In this document: in pieces, positions 59,601-64,000 of the stretch
How the letters are laid out: every line of letters starts with the position of its first letter
Position numbering within the stretch: the stretch's first letter is position 1
Translations under genes and position numbers: made by a program
The notes under the pieces: model-generated
The model's database searches: none
Told to the model about the DNA's origin: nothing
Seen by the model: the letters and a program-made list of their open reading frames with translations, nothing else
Source of the DNA: Rhododendron vialii
Taxonomy: Eukaryota > Streptophyta > Magnoliopsida > Ericales > Ericaceae
Assembly: GCF_030253575.1 (NCBI RefSeq)
Contig: NC_080564.1
Span: 8,414,501 to 8,478,500 of the forward strand
Length of the DNA: 64,000 nucleotides
Reading direction: 5' to 3'

Positions 59601-61729
59601 TTTATTCTTAGGAACCCCATCACTACGTAAGCATTTTAGGGGCCTTTTCGATGAATTTAACTTCAAATTCTAATGTTTTATAGTATTCTTATAATGATGC
59701 CTTTTTAAGGCTTGGTTTTGAGCCTATAGCTCATGGGTTTCGAGCCTCATTCGCTGAATTTAGCATAAATCACCCCCAAAAAAATCTGTTTTTTGCATTT
59801 TCCGACCTTGATCAAAGTCTTATTGGCACCCACTTTTGGTTGTAGTTTTCGATCCCCCAACAAACTCCACAATCCTGCACTTTTTTTCTCTTTCTATCGT
59901 GAGACACTTCACCAAGAAGCAAGCTTTTCAGCTTTTTTTTAGCTTTTTTCGGTTTTTTGGTAATCTTGATGAGCTGCCTAAGTGTAATTTGGGTTAACAT
60001 CCGTTTATAGCACTTGGAACCTCTGACCAAATTACATAAATTTACACTTCTGTCACCAAGAATAAGAGTGGATCTTCGTCACATCAATTTCAACAACTTT
60101 TCAAGGTTAAACACAACTCGGGCATCATCCACAAAGGCCAATTCAAGCATTGAATAACAAAGGTCCATGACCGGAGACAAAAGGACTGTGGACAAAGTAA
60201 ACCACACCATCTGTACAGCACTTTGGATTCCAAGCAACCATGAAACAGCCAAAATATACCAATACATTTAACATCTGTGACATTGGCCAACCTTTTTGTG
60301 GAACTAAAACTGGATTTTCTAACCACCTGAATAAAGAGGAGAATTTAAGCCCAAAATAGATAGAAGAGTATTGACCATATATTAGAAGTTACTAGTTGGT
60401 TTGAACTATGTCTGAAATTCCACACATCTTTCATGGCTGTCAATTACATACACAGGTTCTGATTAATTGAAGTTCAGAGAACAATTAGCCACACCACGAT
60501 AATGCAGAGAGAAAACTTAAATGAAAAAAGTGATGATTTTAAATCATCAACCACGTCTGTGAAATTCCGTGTAGTGGTAGAAGAAAATAAAAAGGCCAAA
60601 ATATAAACTGCTCACCGGGTCTCTGTATATAGGATATACTGGAACTTCTTCACGATTCACAAACATAGCCTCTGCAACTACGGGTCCTATAACCATACAA
60701 AGAAAATTAATTAGATCTAGACAGCTGAAGATGAATATTGTGCATGTAATACTTATTGTGGATACTAATTTCGAATATGGCCCTTTAATTAAACTCAAGT
60801 CCCCCACCCTCAACCCATAGCATAAACAAAAATAAGGTGTCCATTGGAATTTTTCGTTTCCCTTCTATGATTTGTTCTCTGTAAATTCCACCAAAAACAT
60901 ATTTGATACCGGCTTTCGTTTCAATTCAATAATAAAAGTATCCACTCCCATCATCACAACTAGTTTTCCGAAACAAGAGGCCTTGTTCGTTTGGGAGTCT
61001 CAAAACCCTTGGACATGGTCTCCAATAAATCTTCTCTGTCTATTTCTCTCCGCTCATTACTCTCAAAAAACCTCCCTCAAAACCCAAAATGAACAGGGTC
61101 CAGCCCCCCTCCCCTGCCACACCTAGTCAGCACTTCCATCCCCTACCTCGGGACACCCCCAACCACGTCCGGAAACTCCCCACCCTCCAGCGGCTCTCTC
61201 CATATATGTGGAACAAACAAGTTTTTCTGTTTTTTCTCTTCAACAAAACAAACTAAAACTTGATTACTGTTTTTCTGTAAACTGAAAGCTGAAAATACTC
61301 TCTCCGTCCCAAAAAAGATTGCCTTGTCCGCATAATGAGAACCTTTTGCCTCCGTCCCACAAAAAGCCGGACAATCTTTTTTAGCACGGAGGGATTAATA
61401 CAGAACAACTGAAAAGGCACAATCAGGAGAATCGAACTACCCGGCTTCACGACATGTCGATTCGTAAGTATAATCCCACGCCGCTTGTCGACGACGAACC
61501 CCGTGGCGTAGCTGGCACCGGCCGCTTCGGTGTCGAAGGCGCGACACGCGGTGGTACGGAGCACCACCACGGCGGGGACCACCTTGCTGAGTGCCTTCCG
61601 CCAGTCGTCGGCGGTGGCGAGGCTCTCCCTGAACGGCGGATCAATCTCCATACACAGCTCCTCCTTCATGCTCGACTCCTCCGGCCCCGCGGCCACGTCG
61701 GATCCCAGCCTCTCCAACGGATCGCCCAT
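32613..61729 (-). CDS. DEG7: DEG7 / Protease Do-like 7, 24 exons, complete
   Basis: Exons in order of translation: 61729-61441, 60686-60616, 58055-57921, 55446-55388, 52832-52796, 49504-49379, 48023-47934, 46075-46010, 45910-45854, 45767-45702, 44856-44749, 43491-43411, 42104-42055, 41879-41714, 39319-38804, 37820-37638, 37562-37457, 36299-36129, 36035-35956, 35870-35643, 34647-34432, 34013-33856, 33450-33339 and 32789-32613. All have GT-AG borders and join in phase: 3,348 bp, 1,115 aa (Arabidopsis DEG7 is about 1,100). Domain 1 is a trypsin-like HtrA protease with triad H92 (TNRHVV), D123 (VHDFGF) and S207 (GSSGSP). PDZ-like regions lie at about 270-370 and 373-467. A Ser/Asp-rich linker is encoded by the long exon 15. 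A second, degenerate protease domain (about 640-830, SQHFFGTG, no triad) is followed by two C-terminal PDZ-like domains (about 880-1110). In Arabidopsis DEG7 is an ATP-independent chloroplast serine protease linked to photosystem II repair. No break was seen. Confidence 0.96.
35091..35112. repeat. Perfect 22-bp palindrome in DEG7 intron 20
   Basis: AAACTAGGCGT followed by its exact reverse complement. It sits in a GC-rich repeat (GGCGTTATTGAGGTGCGCCC nearby) that resembles decayed transposon ends. Confidence 0.7.
35265..35396 (+). mobile_element. SINE in DEG7 intron 20
   Basis: An A-box-like region (CCCAACGGCATCACGG near 35268) is followed by a box B-like GGAGTTCAACTCC (about 35315) and the 3' text GACTTTCGCCCATC, ending in an A run (35378-35391). 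It differs from the two SINEs at the left of the window, so it is a second SINE family. Confidence 0.6.
40675..41185. mobile_element. Inverted-repeat MITE in DEG7 intron 14 (about 511 bp)
   Basis: Starts TACTAGCGC and ends GCGCTAGTA. The arms are complementary for well over 100 bp (ATCAATCGTCATATTAGTTG near 40703 pairs with CAACTAATATGACGATTGAT near 41140). If TA is the target duplication, the element itself is 40677-41183. Non-autonomous; no transposase. Confidence 0.75.
46195..46363 (+). mobile_element. LINE 3'-end fragment in DEG7 intron 7
   Basis: Ends TTAATAAAATGTTACTTTTG and CCGATC followed by A runs (46314-46320 and 46350-46362), the usual 3' terminus of plant L1 LINEs. A CT microsatellite separates two tail copies, indicating local duplication. 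Confidence 0.6.
49905..50805 (+). pseudogene. matK: Plastid trnK-intron/matK fragment (NUPT) in DEG7 intron 5
   Basis: About 0.9 kb resembles chloroplast DNA: first the trnK intron upstream of matK (GAAAGGCTTTTCCCATGAGT; AGGATTTCTAATCGTCTTCT), then the matK N-terminus. The readable part, EEFKRN through [14 protein letters not shown] (50365-50480), is that of the maturase. It is dead here. The start codon is TTG (50362-50364) instead of ATG, and an extra G near 50492 shifts the frame, giving a stop at 50512-50514. Further matK-like text continues to about 50805 in other frames. It is a nuclear copy because it lies inside an intron of a nuclear gene. Confidence 0.88.
51400..51484 (+). mobile_element. 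LINE 3'-end fragment in DEG7 intron 5
   Basis: Ends with TGCTGAT and an A run (51474-51484) after text like that of plant L1 tails. Only the tail can be recognised. Confidence 0.4.
56414..57052. mobile_element. hAT-like non-autonomous element in DEG7 intron 3
   Basis: Ends CTATAAAGCACGTATAC and, reversed, CTAAGAAGCACGTATAC (15 of 17 match). The flanks carry the direct repeat TCTGGGCC (56406-56413 and 57053-57060), an 8-bp duplication as in hAT elements; it is 9 bp (TCTGGGCCC) if the boundary is moved by one base. The interior has repeated CGGATACG/GTATCC words, CT, GT and TA microsatellites and no transposase. Confidence 0.75.
58622..59316 (+). mobile_element. Probable LTR remnant in DEG7 intron 2
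   Basis: LTR-like layout: a TATA box TATATAAAGG (about 59109-59118), then CTCACTCAAAACCCTAGTCC, GATCGTCGGAGGGTCATTCT and TGTGCAGGCACGGA, text typical of Gypsy LTR R-U5 regions. A GTTAAC word at 58616-58621 and 59317-59322 could be the target duplication, but the right end does not read CA, so the boundaries are tentative. Confidence 0.5.
61298..61395. mobile_element. Short Stowaway-like MITE in DEG7 intron 1
   Basis: Starts CTCTCTCCGTCCCAAAAAAG and ends CTTTTTTAGCACGGAGGGA, with TA on both sides (61296-61297 and about 61396-61397). The arms GATTGCCTTGTCCG / CCGGACAATC pair. About 45 bases from the 5' splice site of intron 1. Confidence 0.75.
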
Positions 61730-62929
61730 TCCGTAGTCGATCAGTGGAACGGAGCCCTAGTTCGGTGGAGATGGAGTGATTGGAGAGTAGAGTGGAATTA
61801 GTGGTTGTTTAGGGTTGTGGGATGGAGGATCGAGGAAGGAACGTGTGTGTGTGCGTGCGTGTGTAGGTGTGTTTTGTAAGGAAGCAGAAGCAGGGTTCAG
61901 TGGAGTGTGCGATTGGTGATTCGAGGAAGGAGAGAGAGAGAGAGAGAGAGCTGGTAGCCAATAGGAGGGGAGAGAGAAGAGTTGGTGGTTCAAGACTTGT
62001 GTTCTTTTCTTTTCTTTTTCAAACGGAAATCCCAAGACTTGTGTTCTGTGCACGTACATTTTGCCCTAGGTGAGAGACTGTAAAAATTTATTGAAGATTG
62101 TGGTCAGAAATTTTAAAATTTTAAAAACAACAAAATTTGCTCTCTTTTTTAATTTTAATCAAGCAAAAATAGTTTCAAATTTCAATAATTACCTTTCAAG
62201 ATAAATACTTTCATTTAGTGTCTGTATTGTATTTTTTTTGCTATTAAAAAAATTTGGAAACCATGAAAAACTTTTTATCGGTGGCTTGTTTTTAAAAATT
62301 TTGACGCAAAGTTTAAAATTAACCAGAAGGTTTCACAAAACACGAAGAGGTTTTTTTTTTGTATTTTTAAAAGTCCTATTCGTGCTAAATCAATGAATAA
62401 ATAAGTGTTCTAAAATTCAAATATTTTCATATCCAAGACATAAACAATAAATTGAAAAAATAGAAAGTATTTTACCATTTGCAAATAGAAATTGTGGATT
62501 AAAAGGATTTGTTAAAAATTTACATTTGTGAAATCTAATTTTTCTTTCCAAAATCATACTCACAAACAAGTCTAAGATAAGAAAAGTTTGTTGGATCCAA
62601 ATTTGTATTGAAAACTGACCTAGTTTTATAGAGGATGACCCGCATATGTATCCAATTGAGGGATGGTGTTGTGCAATAGTGTACTCAATACCGTGTTGCG
62701 CACTTCTAACGGCTCGGATCTCATTTCGGCAATTAATGACTCATCCTTTTGCTCCTAATCTTTGTTTTGCAAGTTTGCTAATCGCGCGCTTGGCGTTGAG
62801 TCTTGGTTGCTCTTTTTTTGTTGGATCTCGTCCGAGTGTCTATTTGGTTTGTTTAGGCTGGAGCTTTGTTGTATGTCTAATTTGCCTTGTGTTGTTTTTT
62901 ATGGAGGTCTAGTGGACGTACCGGTTTTA
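61730..62929. other. DEG7 promoter/leader and AT-rich flank
   Basis: Upstream of the DEG7 start (61729, minus strand). It contains GT and GA microsatellites (61844-61862 and 61929-61950) and CT-rich text on the minus strand suitable for a 5' leader. From 62060 it is AT-rich. No further gene was recognised. Confidence 0.45.
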
Positions 62930-63279
62930 GAGCAAGCTTACCGGTTAAAAGGTAAAAATGCTAGTAAACAATACATTTTTCTATTTTACCTATTCATATC
63001 TCCTTCAACACTACATCAATACTCTTTACTTTACCTATCATTTATTAGAATACTATTTCTTTTTTTGAGAGTGTGAGAGAGAGTGATAGGGATGAGAGAA
63101 AAAAGAAACAATATTTTAATAGATGCATTGTGAATAGTTGTTTGGTACATTTACCTTACATTTTTCAGAAAGGCAAACTAACTTCTTCTTTGCCGAAGCT
63201 GATGTAGGGACTAGTTTTGGTGTCTTAATTAGGTAAAATGGCTTCAAATGCTTGTTTTGCTATGCTAATAAACTTGCTC
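62930..63279. mobile_element. Tourist-like MITE (350 bp)
   Basis: Ends GAGCAAGCTTA (62930) and, reversed, GAGCAAGTTTA (ending at 63279). TTA flanks both sides (62927-62929 and 63280-63282), the usual 3-bp duplication of PIF/Harbinger elements. No transposase. Confidence 0.65.
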
Positions 63280-63282
63280 TTA

Positions 63283-64000
63283 TTTGATACATACTGTACA
63301 TGATAAGTTCGTGTTTCCTCAAAAAAAATAAAAAAAAATTAGAGTCCAACAACAAGAAGTAATACAAGTCGAAGGTAAAAGAGCATACGCATCTTCGGCG
63401 GCTGATTTTGTTCAGAAAAGTATGGCAACGAAGTGAGTTTCTACCTCGTGTTTTACTTTTGAATGAGAATGACGATTTCCACAATTTTGATTGGATGAAT
63501 CTCGCAGCAGCCCCCCGCGTCATCGGAAACTTCTAGTACAACTTTGATTGTTCAACGTTACAAACCTCCTCTAATTCAGCCTTCTTTGCAATACCGCGCC
63601 ATCTTTTTTGCAGTTTCAAAAGCCATTTTTGGTGTATAGTTGAAATTCTTTTGGACAGTTATTTTCGATACTAGTTTCCGAGCATCATATTTTGACAGAT
63701 GTTTTCATTTTTCTCCAAAAGAACATGCCTTCTAAGAAGCAGTAACTGTTACTAATAACGATACAATATGGGTGCTTTAGCTTTCAAGAATATCTGAAAG
63801 AGTTTGTTAAACTAACTTCTGAAAAAGGATAACTTATTATAACCTTGGAATTCAGCTCATCCTTAGATTAATAGTATGACTCCAAGAAAGTCAAAACAGA
63901 AAGTATGCAAAATTAGTACTACCAGAATAACACCACATCAAGATAAGGAGAGCAGTAAGAACACCTCCACTGATTCCACAACTCTTAATAAACCAGTTAA
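63283..64000. other. Unassigned right edge
   Basis: No gene was recognised. A small minus-strand frame at 63260-63523 has no domain. Part of a neighbouring gene could continue beyond the window. Confidence 0.35.

Noticed and set aside
61454..61801. Plus-strand frame of 115 codons
   Set aside because: Antisense to DEG7 exon 1, which is GC-rich and therefore open on both strands.
62646..63076. Two overlapping hydrophobic frames
   Set aside because: T-rich composition, partial overlap with a Tourist-like MITE and no domain.

Overview
The window is nuclear DNA from a flowering plant, most likely a woody or perennial core eudicot. It shows split genes with GT-AG introns, an R2R3-MYB of a eudicot flavonoid-repressor clade, a plant DEG7 protease gene, tRNA-derived SINEs, a plant L1-type LINE, Stowaway- and Tourist-like MITEs and a plastid DNA fragment. 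The species cannot be named from the sequence alone. No tRNA, rRNA, CRISPR array or bacterial operon was seen.

Layout. 1-2.0 kb: AT-rich DNA with a SINE and a GA microsatellite. 2.2-4.4 kb (+): a complete three-exon R2R3-MYB of the MYBC2/FaMYB1 repressor type (222 aa). 4.4-18 kb: accessory DNA with a duplicated small membrane-protein gene at 9.7 kb (broken) and 11.6 kb (open), plus many MITEs and foldback elements. 18.2-24.0 kb (-): a decayed L1 LINE interrupted by a 2.54-kb solo-LTR-like insertion with a perfect 5-bp target duplication. 24.2-26.1 kb: a third, older copy of the small membrane-protein locus, broken by a stop codon. 27.1 and 31.1 kb (+): two single-exon proline-rich, extensin-like secreted proteins.

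32.6-61.7 kb (-): one 29-kb gene of 24 exons. It was rebuilt exon by exon with every junction in phase, giving 1,115 aa. It encodes DEG7 (Protease Do-like 7), with an intact His-Asp-Ser triad in the first protease domain, a second degenerate protease domain and several PDZ domains. Its introns hold a plastid trnK/matK fragment, a SINE, LINE tails, an LTR remnant and several inverted-repeat elements. 61.7-64.0 kb: DEG7 upstream DNA and a Tourist-like MITE; no further gene was recognised.

The least ordinary part is the three-copy small membrane-protein family. Each copy carries the same TATA box and the same trio of ACGTGTC (ABRE/G-box) motifs, suggesting ABA or drought control. Only the middle copy is open: one flanking copy has a single-base deletion and the other a CAG-to-TAG stop. 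The copies lie in nested segmental duplications whose relative age can be read from insertions present in one copy and absent from another.
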